Source of the DNA: Tetraselmis striata | Taxonomy: Eukaryota > Chlorophyta > Chlorodendrophyceae > Chlorodendrales > Chlorodendraceae | Assembly: GCA_006384855.1 (NCBI GenBank) | Contig: VCJN01000779.1 | Coordinates: 472,043-536,042, forward strand | Direction: 5' to 3' | DNA: 64,000 nt | Shown here: piece by piece, positions 1 through 10,456 of the stretch | How the letters are laid out: each line of letters starts with the position of its first letter | How positions within the stretch are numbered: the stretch's first letter is position 1 | The notes under the pieces: generated by a model | The model's database searches: none | Told to the model about the DNA's origin: nothing | What the model saw: only the letters and a program-made list of their open reading frames with translations | Program-made: the position numbers and the translations under genes

Positions 1-119
1 AGGTAGCTGCCAGAAATTTTCTAAGCCTGCTAATGGGGTTGCCCAACAATTTAATTGTCCTAGTGCGACCCGTACGGTCTGGTTCGGTGGTGGTTTTAAC
101 CGGTTAATCTACCGGTACC

Positions 120-753
120 GGATCCAACGACTGCATTGCGGGCCGCAGAGCGCCACAAAATCCAGAAGTATGACCAAGGTGTCCGAAACGCCGCCGGCAC
201 GCTTCGCTTTGTTTCTTTTGCCGTCTTTAAGTTCGGCTCGCAGGCCCCGCACGCTGAGGCCTTCTTGGTGGAGCTCTCGAAAGCTAGCCACACGCACACT
301 AGCCAGCAAGTCGGCAAGCTCTTGTCTACGTTGCGCCGCCGTTGCTCCTTGCTCATCAACATGGCGCGTGCAGACAACGATCTTGGCGGGGTCGCGGCGG
401 CGCGCGCGGCACGTGATGGTGCTCTTGCGCATGCGTCTCGTCGCTCGTTAGCCTGTGTTGCTATGACCCGGGTCATCATCGGCTGCGAGCGCACTCGCCG
501 CGGCTGATGGCCTACCCCCGGGCGGTGATCCCCATTGGTTTCATGTTTCCCTTTCGGTCTTTCTGGTTGTTCCTCGGCAACTTGGCGACTTCTTGGCTTC
601 CTTGGCTTTTCCTTGGTTCTTGGCTTCATGGTCTCTTGCTTGACCCTGGGTTTAGGCTTATATCTCTCTTGTTGGCAACCTTTCACAATTGCTGTCAGTT
701 CTGTTTGTAGCGCGCATATGTTAAAGCACTTGTGTAAAAAATAAAACCTTTAT
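120..753. mobile_element. about 640-bp insertion inside the DIRS fragment
   Basis: The nine bases ACCGGTACC occur at 111-119 and again at 754-762. Sequence continuous in the related copy at 2.8 kb is interrupted exactly between them, which is the pattern of an insertion with a 9-bp target duplication. The insert has no recognisable protein. Its right third (about 540-745) carries a TATA-like GGCTTATATCTC and resembles an inverted copy at 6905-7115. GGTACC-type words are common in this window, so chance recurrence of part of the duplication is possible. Confidence 0.45.
540..745 (+). repeat. dispersed ~200-bp repeat, copy 1
   Basis: This stretch matches the reverse complement of 6905-7115. 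Shared words include TTCTTGGCT, a CTTGACYCT block, GGCTTATATMTC, a CAATTGCTKTTAGTTCTG-like block and GCGCATATGTT. Both copies contain a TATA-like core followed by a T-rich stretch, as would be expected of a promoter or LTR fragment. No coding function is seen; the short open frames over it are not protein-like. Confidence 0.5.
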
Positions 754-1127
754 ACCGGTACCATCGGGCTTTGGTACGGGCTGCCCCATCGCCGGCGAGC
801 CATGGCCTTACGGTCGGGGTGCTACCTAGGACAGCCACCATCATTTCGCATGCGATCTTCCAGCTCGCCGCCTTCGGTAGCGGCTTCGCGTATTTATGGT
901 GGGCGCGAGGGTCGTAGAGGCTGATCAAGTCCGCACCGAGGTGAGTCGTCGTGCCGCGCACATACGTTAAATCATCACGCAGCGAAACAACCCCTCGGTT
1001 ATATGGTTTTCCCTACTTGTGCGTCCGAAGTCGTTGTCCGTTTTTCGCCTTGGCTTTGCAGCTTGGGCGTTTTCGGGTAGCGTTGCGCACAGCAAGGCAT
1101 TGGAGCTGGGGGGTCCCCGTTAGCAAA

Positions 1128-1140
1128 GGGGGGGGGGGGG
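1128..1140. repeat. G13 homopolymer
   Basis: On the minus strand this run reads GAG|GTTAAC followed by C13, the same donor-like context seen at proven introns elsewhere in the window. No exon could be assigned around it. Confidence 0.5.
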
Positions 1141-2789
1141 TTAACCTCAACACCCGAAGCCGAGTCGCGGCACATGCCTTCCTGGGCTCCCGCGGTGGAG
1201 CACCCTCTCGCAGTAGTAAACTTATGAGGTTTAGGTGAGGTGGACGCGCTCGGCACCATGGTTGTGCCGGTTGTCAATGGCGACAACTACGCCTACCGCA
1301 ACACATCGGCGCGGACGGAATAGGACGTCTGCGTCGTCGGGACGGCCGCTTGCCATCCTCCAAGACACCTCAACCCGGTCCGTGTGTGCTCGCAGCATGG
1401 CGTCGTGGCATCAACGGTCGTTACACGTTGTGTTTTTTTGAAACTACCCGCGTAATTGGCCCGTCACGGGGATGGGGCCGCTCATGCGCCCGTGTTTTGA
1501 GAGGGCTCGTTGCCCTCGCCCTAACCGTGCCGCGACAACGTTTGCTGTGGTCGCTGTGGGAGGCGTATGTACGGCTCGGTCCGGCGCGTCGTCGACGCCT
1601 CCCACCGCAACGTCGTCGTCACAAGGACCACGACAACCTACAGCTGGCCGCCGGGGGGCAGCTCTACCACTTGGCATGCTCGACATCTCGTGGTAACCGT
1701 AACTACCCCTGTCCGACTCCGGGTTCGGAACCTCGGCGGCCGTCGCTAGTGTAGCATCGGCGGCCGCCTCGCCATTACCCTCGTCCCGCCAACATTGGCA
1801 TCGTTACGGCCCGGCGCAGGCCGTCAAAGCCTCTACGCTGGCCAACCCGTTCCCGACGTCATGACATCTCACCTCTGAGGACACGAGCTGCCCGCCGGGG
1901 GACAGCTCCGCCACCTAACGCGACCTATGCATCTCGTAGCATCATGGTAGGTTGGCGGTGTGCGGGGTAGTCGGCAGTCGTCGGTGGTGCAGCAGCGGCG
2001 GCCGCCTCGCCACACTCTGTGATGCGAGACCCGTGCCAACAACTACTTACCGAGTCGGCGGGTCTTCTGTGACGTCGTTGGCATCCGATCCCGAGACACA
2101 TCATACCCGGTATGGCACGTCCGCACAGGAACCCATGTGCCCGCGCCCCTATGCGTTGTGCGTTTGAGGTGCTGGCCCTCGTGCAAGGTCGCGAAACGAC
2201 CGCCGATGGTGATGGCAACGACTGTACACGGCCGTTATCGCGCGGGGTCACGTGACCACCCTCGTAACGTACGCCGCCAGTACATGGTACATGTTATTAC
2301 GGGTCGTCATACATCATACCGTACATCGTCTCGTGTACATTGTACCGTACTTCGCCAGGCTGTGCGCTACGCGCTCGCGCACGGGTAGCTCATACTCGCC
2401 CTACCAATGCCACTCTGCCCGGCTCTCGTCGCCAACTTGCCCGCTCATGATGGCCTAGAGATTCGGTTCATATCGCGCCACCACGGCGCGCGGCAATTGC
2501 TGCATGCATGGCGCCGTTGAGGGACGGCGCTTTGATTTCGCGACAAGTCCAGCCTATGTCGCGCCAAGGTTTGCGCCGTCCACATTTCCCATCTGCGCCC
2601 GTTCTGTGCCCGCGCCTTGCTTGATATAGATTCCTTAAACTCTCGGCGCGAGACCCATTCTACAACTCAAGACATCTTCCGCCTTCGTTTGGCCGGCACG
2701 CCTGCGGACTGCCCACTCTCGCAATCATAAACGAATCGCGTGTAAACTGGCAAAACATACTCGGTTGCATGTTTGAAATGTTCTAAAAC
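1141..2789. other. GC-rich stretch without a supported gene
   Basis: Several open frames of 60-130 codons exist, but none has a recognisable domain. A word resembling a copia gag start (NGDNYAY) occurs at about 1279 on the plus strand but is closed by a stop shortly after. A diverged duplication lies inside and is listed separately. Nothing else was seen. Confidence 0.3.
1640..2012. repeat. diverged tandem duplication, period about 240 bp
   Basis: CCGGGGGGCAGCTC at about 1651 recurs as CCGGGGGACAGCTCC at about 1895, and GGCGGCCGCCTCGCCA at 1759 recurs exactly at 1997. The shared spacing of 238-244 bp indicates two degenerate copies of one unit. No function is evident. Confidence 0.4.
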
Positions 2790-2873
2790 TGTCCCAACAA
2801 TTTAACCGTCCTAGCGCGACATGTACGGTCTGTTGGTGGTTTAAACCGTTTAATTTTCCGGTACCATCAGGTT

Positions 2874-3693
2874 TCAGTATGGGCTGCCCCATCGCCTGCG
2901 CGCCCTGCGCTGCCGGCCGGGGTGATGCTCAGAACAGCCACAAGCAGCTCGCATGCCATCTTCCAACTTGCTGCCTTCGGGGAGCACGGCAGCCCGGTAA
3001 CGAACAAAAGTTTGCATCAGATCCGCTATCTCCGGATAGGCTGACCGCGAAACATGGAGAGCGGGAACTAATTTGTTCGGGCCGTGAGTTTTGGATTCTC
3101 GGCGAAAAAACGTAATTGTCCGGTAATCAACCGCGAAATCCTCTACGCGACCGGTGGCGCCCGTATGCGACCGGTTGAGGAGCAAGAAACCGACCGCAAT
3201 ACCGAGGAAGGCGCGGAAATGTATCAATCGCCATTGGGGCTGTCTCGCAAGGCGTGCGCGCGCCGCACGCATCGAAGGGCGACATCCGCTAGCGGGAGGG
3301 GCACGCAAAGGCCCGCCACGCGGGTGTCCACCTGGGCGAGTATCCATTCGTTGACTGCTTGATTGACCGGAGGGGGGCAACGGGGTCCCGGAACATGTGG
3401 TCACGGAAGAAGGTGTTGACTGCGGAGAGGTAGGGCTGGAAGGCCCCGGTCTTGTTGCGGCCGCGTTCGTGCGCCCATGAGATGTAGCGGGTGATGAAGG
3501 GCGTGTCCGCGTCCAGCGGGGAGACGCCCTCTAGCGCGCGGAAGTCCAGGGAGACGTTAATGTCCGACGAGTAGTAGGACACGACCGATCGCGGCTTCAG
3601 AGTAGCGGACATGAAGTCCGATGCCCGCTGGCCGATGTGGTCCGCGCCCAACATGCGGAGCGCGCCCGTGCGCATGTTGGCTGCCCAAGGCAC
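2874..3693 (-). pseudogene. DIRS tyrosine recombinase remnant, frameshifted
   Basis: The first part (about 3693-3330) has the helical core-binding pattern SVVSYYSSDI, RYISWAHERG and YLSAVNTFFRDH. The second part (about 3230-2900), in another frame, has LNRSHTGATGRVEDFAVDY, RRESKTHGPNK and a YPEIADLMQTFVRYRAAVLP end. Such helices and the basic middle segment fit DIRS/crypton-like YR proteins. The catalytic R..HxxR..Y set could not be placed with certainty. At least one frame change disables the ORF. Assignment rests on order after the RNase H remnant and on motif style. Confidence 0.55.
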
Positions 3694-3739
3694 CGGCGCG
3701 ACTGCGCGCGCTCGCGAGGCGCATCTGGGCGCACGGGGT

Positions 3740-4327
3740 CACCGGAAACCGCACCGACGACCGCGACATTAATTTTGCGATGCCGGTACGATGGGCATGT
3801 AGAAAAATGACGGAATGGCAATCGGAAGTGCAACACGCTCCAGCGCCGGATGTATCGCCCCGCCGCCCGAGAAAGAACAAGTCATGGGGCGGATTAATCG
3901 TCCAATCCGATTCGTCCACCACGCGTGAGAGCATGTCCGCCCACGCGTTCGCCACGAAGCGGGTGTAGTGAACTCGTAATCGGATGTCGTGTACGTTCAG
4001 AAAGTACCACAGTTTCCGTAACTCTGCCATAAACACTGGGGTCGAGCGGGACTTGAGGTTGGAAAGCACATGGACTATTGCCTGGTTGTCCTCGTGCATC
4101 ATTTCATTGCGCCTGACCATGTGAAAGAAAAATGCGTGTACCGCGAGACGTTCCGCTTTCAATTTCTTGGACGTGATGTGCTGACGCCGGTCGTCCTTGT
4201 AATGGAATCCGCGCCTCCGCGTGCTCGTTAAGCACCGCACCCCAGCCGTGCTAGCTGGAGTCGGTGTGAAGGTAGCATGATTCCACGGGCAGCAAAATCG
4301 GGGCGCCATTGCGCGGAGTCGGCACAT
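3740..4327 (-). pseudogene. DIRS RNase H-domain remnant
   Basis: About 195 codons look native. HEDNQAIVHVL near residue 80 supplies a catalytic-type aspartate; it is followed by an LRKLWYFL helix, a YTRFVANAWADMLSR block and a DWTINPPHDLFF tail. This series is characteristic of DIRS/Ngaro RNase H, where N..AD.LSR precedes the D-W boundary. Upstream RT motifs are missing, and after about 3740 this frame turns into non-protein-like sequence while the recombinase starts in another frame. The fragment cannot encode a working polymerase. Confidence 0.6.
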
Positions 4328-4330
4328 CGC

Positions 4331-5400
4331 GCCACCGCTCCAGGCCGCGCATTAATTGTCGCGTAACTGTCACGTCCCCGCCCCGCCACGTCGAGCCTAG
4401 ACGTCGATCCTCGCCAAGGTCAGCAAACACGTCGACTTATGGATCGTCGTCCTCTCCCGCCCACTCGTAGCGTCCGTGATCGACGTCGCTTCCATTGTGG
4501 GAATCCCATGACAAAGTCGGCTTGCAGGCTGCCACCGTCGGAGGGGAAAGATTAGAGCTTGTGCTCTTCTTCGGCGTTGGCGCGTTCTTGGCGCTTTGCC
4601 GCCTTTTCGTTTAAAACTGGCGGAGCGGCGCGACCACCTCATGCGTTTGCCCCGACGGGGACTCCCATGAAAGCGAGAGCACTTGCTTTCTTTCGCTCGA
4701 GCGTGGCAGCACGAGTAGCCGCATCGGCTGTGGGTGTGTGTGACCCATAATTGCGGGTTTGTGATATCGATAGTTGAATAGGGACTTACTGAATGCGACG
4801 AGGTGGCAAGCTGAGCGGTTTGCTAACGGGACCGGAGGTGTTCCAAAAAAGCACGAGGAATGTCCGCCAGAGACGATTAGGGTAAGGGTAGGTCCGTGAG
4901 GGGTTCGATTACAAATAATCAAAAGGAAAACAAGAAGGAGGCGGGCTACGCCCGTTAGATAACGGACATGGCCTTCAGAGGACCACACGCTACGTGCGAT
5001 GCCATCATGCGGCATACCCTATGGGGGTTCGTGTGGTCGGGCCGTATGACAGCTAGCCTACTGTGTAGCATCAAAGACTACGCGGGAACAAAGTTGTGAG
5101 AAATTTCAGAACTCGATAAAACCGCGAGGACGATGGACCGCAGCGAGAACTTCGTTCGCCGGTGGGCTCGGCACGCTGAAACTGGAGAAGGCTTCGGTAA
5201 CCGTGCGAGGCCAGGGGGGCCGCGCGTCCTCAGCAACAAAGGCTGCTTCGGCGGCGACGGAGGCGAATGGGCGAGGAAAAGGAGGCCGTAGGAGCCGCCA
5301 CTATTGCTTGCCGACTAAGGGCGCGTGGCCAATCGGCAAAGACGGCCAGCACGAGCCCTGTTTGCCGCGCTTTGAAGCGAGGGCGGCCGGAGGGGTTGCA
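4331..5400. other. no supported gene
   Basis: Short frames on both strands lack recognisable motifs. The last part (about 5200-5450, plus strand) may be a degraded N-terminus of the Tc1/mariner transposase that follows, because a basic KRQRLTKSHE segment precedes it, but this is weak. Confidence 0.25.
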
Positions 5401-5559
5401 GTTCAAGTCAATGGATAAGCGGCAACGACTCACCAAGAGTCACGAGTAGCAACGAGCCGTATGGGTAAAAGACATAGACATACAAAAGTGAGTAAAAAGA
5501 TTCAGACATACAAAAGTGGATGTTCACATATTATAAGATATTCGGCAGCAAAAGCTTTC

Positions 5560-6155
5560 GGGGAGACGCAGGTGGCAACGCCGCGGCAAACTTGTGAAGC
5601 AAGCGGTAGTCAAGCATCCAAACCAAGCACACATGGACATCGCATTCATTGGCATCAAATGGCGTGTGTAGCATGTATCAAATTACGGGAGCCACATGGC
5701 GCAAGGAATACAAGACAAAATGTGTGGGTGCGAAAGAATACTGCAAGGTGATTGAAAATCTATTCGATCTTGAAGGTGCGCGGCTCTTTGGCAGCCGTTC
5801 ACGCTCTATGAAGACTTTTCCTTTCCGTATGGGCAAAAATAACAAGGTTGACATGGCAAAAAATCTCGCACATCACAGTGGGGGGCGCACCTCCGTGCTC
5901 CCCCGATTTGAACCCTATCATCGAAAACATGTTGAACATATTTGAGGACTTGCCGCGGGAATGATATTCAAAAACATCCGCGGCTTTGCAAATACCGTCT
6001 ATCCCAAATGGGGCAATATATCAATAAAACAATGCAAACAACTGTGCGCTTCAATGCCCATGCGACTAGCAAAGGTTTTGAGCGCGGGAGAAACACACAT
6101 AGAGCGAAACATATACACCCCCAAATTAAGGTTGCAAACTGAAAATACTTGCTAA
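5560..6155 (+). pseudogene. Tc1/mariner-type DDE transposase relic
   Basis: Three C-terminal hallmarks lie in order but in different frames. AKEYCKVIENLF, about 5725-5765, corresponds to the segment before the second Asp. APPCSPDLNPIIENML at 5887-5934 is the SPDLNPIE signature around the third catalytic acid. A C-terminal block (5961-6155) reads WGNISIKQCKQLCASMPMRL, matching the W..I....C..L..SMP.R pattern that closes Tc1-like transposases. Frame changes and stops between them make it non-functional. Terminal inverted repeats and a TA duplication were not found. Confidence 0.65.
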
Positions 6156-6159
6156 CAAA

Positions 6160-6900
6160 ATCGGCAGTAATACCAAATATGCGTAATATTTTCTCCATCC
6201 CACTACATGCGTCAAAACTGAGGGACGGGTGGGTCTTAATCCGTGTGCAGGCTGCATGCCACATGTTGCCAAATTGATTGCCGTTCTGTGGGGATACATC
6301 CTCATCTTCCCTCGAGCTAGCCGCCCTTAGTAGTCGCACTTATAATGCGACGGCGTGTGGTGGATATATACGCATTTACACTTAGCATTGGTGAAATGCT
6401 GCATCTTGCCAGATGCAAATGCGTTACATCGCATGTATGCCGTGTACATCTAGGGCTATCTAGGGTATTTCTACGCTCTACTCCGAAAACACTCGGGGTC
6501 ATGTTGCGGCTAGCTCACGTCGCGAGCCCATGGCCGCGCTTGGCATATGCGCTCTTGAAAATCAACGATACCCGCCCGCTAGTGCGCGCCGGAAAAACAA
6601 CGGAAACTGCCGGTCAGCAATATAAAATTCGCAAAACTCATCGCAATATTAGCGCGCGCAAAACATGAGGTCACAGTGGGGCTGTAAATTCTGTGCGGTA
6701 GTTAGTAGTTGCACCCGCACCCGCTAAGTCCGCGCTATGTCCGCGCACCGGGGCGGTTCGCGCGCGGCGGGCCCGCCTCACTACGAGTAAATATGCCCAC
6801 CGTCAGAACCGAATTTACGCTCGAGCGTGCGAGCGTACGGAGATTGGCGCCGCTTAAACGCTCAGGCCGCAGCCCGAAAGCAACAATGATGCTCTGTTTT
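6160..6900. other. no supported gene
   Basis: Short frames only. The first part may be 3' flank of the Tc1/mariner relic. No repeats or RNA genes were recognised. Confidence 0.25.
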
Positions 6901-6904
6901 TAAT

Positions 6905-7115
6905 TCTTCTTACATCAGTGCTTTCAACATATGCGCACTAAAAGCAGCAGAACTAAAAGCAATTGTAAAAGATTGCCGGCAAAAAAGATATATAAGCCTG
7001 AAACCAAGAGTCAAGAGGAGGCCAGGGAGCCAAGAACCTTGTTGCTGCTCAAGCTGCTCAAGCAGGGATAGGGAGCCAATGACGCTTTGTTTTGTTATAA
7101 ATACCCGGTACCAAA
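6905..7115 (-). repeat. dispersed ~200-bp repeat, copy 2 (inverted)
   Basis: Reverse-complement partner of 540-745. On the minus strand it carries GGCTTATATATC (a good TATA core), a CAATTGCTTTTAGTTCTG block and GTGCGCATATGTT. It ends near a GGTACC word, as copy 1 does. Presence of a TATA core in both copies suggests an LTR or other promoter-bearing repeat. Confidence 0.5.
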
Positions 7116-7712
7116 CGGCTCGCTGTACCCCGTGGGGCACCGATTTGAAGTTCCTGAGCTGTCAAAACCTGTTCACTACTTTTGTAGCTGTAGTATTATA
7201 TGCGACATTGCTACTGGTTGCGCAGTAGTACAAGTGAGCAACTGTGGGTTGAAGGAACTCGGGGGTTCAGTTCGGTTTCGGCCCAAACTCCCGAACCACG
7301 CTGAACTAAATTGACTGCGGCACAACCCTGGTTCGAACCCATTCTCGTCGTGTAAACCCGTGGGGATAACGGTGACACAAGTCAAATGTACGGGCCGTTG
7401 TGGAATCCGATTGCAAGAAAGGAGATTGGCGACATGACACAGGAGATTGGCCAGATGATACAGGATACAGGATTCAATATAAGCTTTTATGCGCACTTCC
7501 CTCGTCATGATATGACCCGATGCGGTAGGGCAAACTTCGGTTAGACGCCAGTGAATCGAGGGATGCCATAACACACACCAATCCGCCCCTGCCTGCAGCA
7601 TTTCTTGTGATGCAGGGAGCAATTTCATGCTATAATTAAAAGGATTCTGCTATGCCTGAAGTTCATAGCTATACACTCAGTGTATGACAATGGCCCCGGT
7701 CTTATCTATACA

Positions 7713-7717
7713 TTACA
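7713..7717 (-). terminator. candidate TGTAA polyadenylation signal
   Basis: TTACA on the plus strand gives TGTAA on the minus strand, about 290 nt beyond the stop of the polycystin-type gene. TGTAA is the usual signal in chlamydomonadalean nuclear genes. The 5-base word is short, so this is suggestive only. Confidence 0.3.
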
Positions 7718-8003
7718 GCATAGCCAGAAATTTATTTGCCATTCGTGCATTGCTAACAGGTAAATGCATGGCAGTTGCATCTGGATATCCATCAACCTTA
7801 TTCCTATCTACAAATACGGTTGTTAGGTGTGACAATCTCAAACGAAAACGTCCACTCGATGCCCAGCATTGTCAATCGCAGGACTTCTATAAGAGGCACA
7901 TCTTCTGCCAGGACGTAGCAGAGGGCCTAGCTGGAGCTCCTATATACTTAGTCTGTGGGGCTGGAAGATACATATCGGCGGCACCCGTGGCACTCCGCGC
8001 CAC

Positions 8004-10456
8004 TTGTCAGCTGCGGGCAGCAGAAGAGGCAATCTTCGGCCGGCGCCGCGCGTTAGGCTTTGGTTGCTTTGCCGCGCCAGCTGGCTTGGCCCAAGCTACG
8101 TTTTCTGGCTGGGGAGATGCATCTGTGGCTGGGTCGACATCTACAGAGTCCAACTCAGGCAGCTCTGGAAGCCCGGGGACTGGAGCAGAGCTCTCCATGT
8201 CGTCACTGCGGGGAACAGACGCGCCAGTTGTGGTGTGTTGGCTGTGGCACTGAGAGTTTTCAGCTGGGACTGTTCCGGGCAAGCTGATGCTCTTGCCGGT
8301 GGGATGGAAGATGGCGGCCGGGGCATGCTCTGCGTCAACCTTTAGTGGCGTAGGGGAAGTCATCACAGACAGAAGCTTAGGTAGATCACCACCGGTTTCC
8401 AGACGTGTCCCATCTGTCTGCCGCGTCAGGGCTGGCACTAACCCACAGAAGCCATCGCCGCCATTGTCTGCCTCCTGGTGCTCCAACTGCGGCGTCGAGC
8501 TCCGCCAGCGGTCCGAGTTGACAGGGTCGGGAACAGGGCTAGAAAATTCATCTGCCTCACCATTGTGAGCACCTAGGGCCAATATCTCTTGAGACTCTTC
8601 GGGTTTCGAGACACCAACCGCCCCAGCTGAGGCACTGTCTTCCAGCAGCGACGATGGATACGTGTTTGGCCCATTCCCGGCCGATGTAATGTGGCGCCGT
8701 GAAGACACCATGTGAGCCGCCAAATCGTCCATGGACAAAAGTGGCTGGTCACTCTCCATGGAGGGGGTGTCCGGCAGGTTGTCTGTGGCCATCGTGGAGG
8801 CTGCGGGGGTGGTGTCCGCCAGCAGTTGCGGTCCTGGCGAGTTATTAGCCGCAGCCTGCTCCAGGGCATCAGATGGGGACAATGTCCCGCGGTAAGGCCT
8901 TCTCAGGATGGGCGCGTGCGGCCCGGAGGCTGAAGGTGTTGCACTGTTGCCGCCATTATTGTCGCGAAGCGGGTGGCTGTGGCTAGGCTGGGGGCTACTC
9001 TTGCTTGGTTGACCAGATGTGGACGGGGACCATGTAGGCCAACGCAACTCAAGGTTGCCCAACTGAATCCTGTGGTTACCTGTTGGCGGCTCACCATCCA
9101 CTGGGGCAGCTTGATAGACGAGGTCACCATTGGGGTGCATTTCAATCGCGCTGTCAGTGATGTCATCGAAGTCGGATGTGTGGGGAAGGAGGCTCAGGCA
9201 CGGAAGCTGCGCCATCCGCACGAGTTCGCTAGCCACTGCCTCTTGCTCGCGCACCATTGCTGCCACCCGCCGGCTGATTGCCTCAACCGCCAATCGGGTC
9301 CGGCGCATGGTGTCGATAGTGTGGCACAGCTCGTCAGCATTGGGATCAGCCGGGGAGGTGCCGGTAGTCCTGTCGACGTCCAAGATCACGATTCCTGCGG
9401 ATCTCTGCGATGGAGCCACCATGTCAGGCGCTGCCCTTACGATATGGCCGTTGAAAGCTTGATGATGGCGATGTAGATGGTGACGGGATACTCCTGCGGG
9501 AAAATCGACAGCAGATGGCATGGCTGCCTGCCCGTTGCCCCTAGCAATATGAAGCCGTCCGGCATGCCGAGAGCCGCGCCATGATGATGCTGACACGTCG
9601 ATAGACGCCCGGATAGCCCCGCCTCTGAACGTTTTGTGATGATGATGTTGTAGTCGACGGGGGTGATGATGGGACTGAACAGATGGAATGTCAACCGGCG
9701 GCCGTGTTGCTGGTGGCGGTCGAGTCTTCCGGTACCCGGCAGCTTGCGGATGGCCACGCTTGATGTCCAGCCGGCCAAATGGCTCTGCCCAAGCCTGAGC
9801 GGCCTTCGAGGAGCGCCCCTGGGCATTCACAACGCAAGGCAGCTGAACATTGAGCTGTGGTTTCCTATCGGCCGCTGTAGACATGTCTTTTGGAACGCGA
9901 TGAAGCTGCAGGTACGCAAGCGCTGCCATCAGACGTGCTGTGTCTGAGGCCTCATCCGCCTGTGTAACCTCCTCAACTGCGCCTTCCTGCTTCTTGGGTG
10001 GGCGGATGGCACGGCCAGCCCGCACGAAGCGCAGTAGGCCGCGCAGTGCGTGACGCTGTGAGCCCGCCACTTGCGACATCTCGTAATTCAAGCTGGTGGC
10101 GCTCCTGCGTAGGACAGCCATGAAGCCGCCTGCCGCGTTCGCCACTGCCCCCTGGCGCCGGCGCCGTTTCTCATCCCCGATGGCCACCACATAGCCAATC
10201 GTCCGCTGGAGATTTTTGTGAGCGGGTCCCCCGCTGCGGCCGAAACTGTCACTCATGTGCGGTCTCATGCTAGTTTGCGGCGTCGCTCGCCCCCGCGGTG
10301 CTCTCAGAAACCCCCGCTGGATGCGGCTTGCCCAAGCTTTGGCAACACCCCGCACATCGTCCGCGGAACTGACAAGCACATCCATGAGCGGGTGGCCATA
10401 GTAGCTGTTATACTGCTGCTCCTTGAGCTTGTTGTCGCGCACCTCCAGCTGCTCTT
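8004..10456 (-). CDS. terminal exon: cytoplasmic tail of the polycystin-type protein
   Basis: The acceptor follows CTATGAG at 10457 and the frame runs about 817 codons to TGA. It starts EEQLEVRDNKLKEQQYNSYYG, directly after the last pore helix, so it is the intracellular C-tail. It is basic and low-complexity, with a His-rich stretch (HHHHK near 9635), several Pro/Ser-rich patches and an acidic PELPELDSVDVD segment near the end. No EF-hand or coiled-coil signature of animal polycystin-2 was recognised. Plus-strand frames across it are shadows. Confidence 0.65.

Larger units (their letters stand above)
45..961 (-). mobile_element. 3' end of a DIRS-like element, split by an insertion
   Basis: Positions 45-119 and 754 to about 895 together match, in order and orientation, one continuous stretch at about 2792-2960 that forms the end of the better DIRS copy. 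Shared landmarks are a CCAACAATTTAA start, the CCGGTACCATC junction and the GGGCTGCCCCATCGCC block. Read on the minus strand, the inner part corresponds to the C-terminal end of the tyrosine recombinase plus the terminal region. Divergence is substantial. No complete ORF survives, so this is a fragment. The split at 119/754 is described separately. Confidence 0.55.
2792..4330 (-). mobile_element. DIRS-type tyrosine-recombinase retrotransposon fragment
   Basis: Minus-strand coding remnants appear in the order expected of DIRS elements: RNase H end of Pol, then tyrosine recombinase, then a terminal region shared with 45-895. DIRS elements integrate with a tyrosine recombinase, not a DDE integrase. 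The frame changes at least twice, and no reverse transcriptase core or Gag was found in the window, so the copy is truncated and inactive. The left boundary rests on the terminal match; the right boundary is only where coding similarity fades. Confidence 0.65.

Noticed and set aside
1255..1321. copia-type gag start (NGDNYAY)
   Set aside because: Only seven residues match, a stop follows within 15 codons, and no Pol remnant is nearby.
8973..9476. Plus-strand ORFs across 8-10.4 kb as genes
   Set aside because: They are antisense shadows of the 817-codon terminal exon, with no domain and no splice context.
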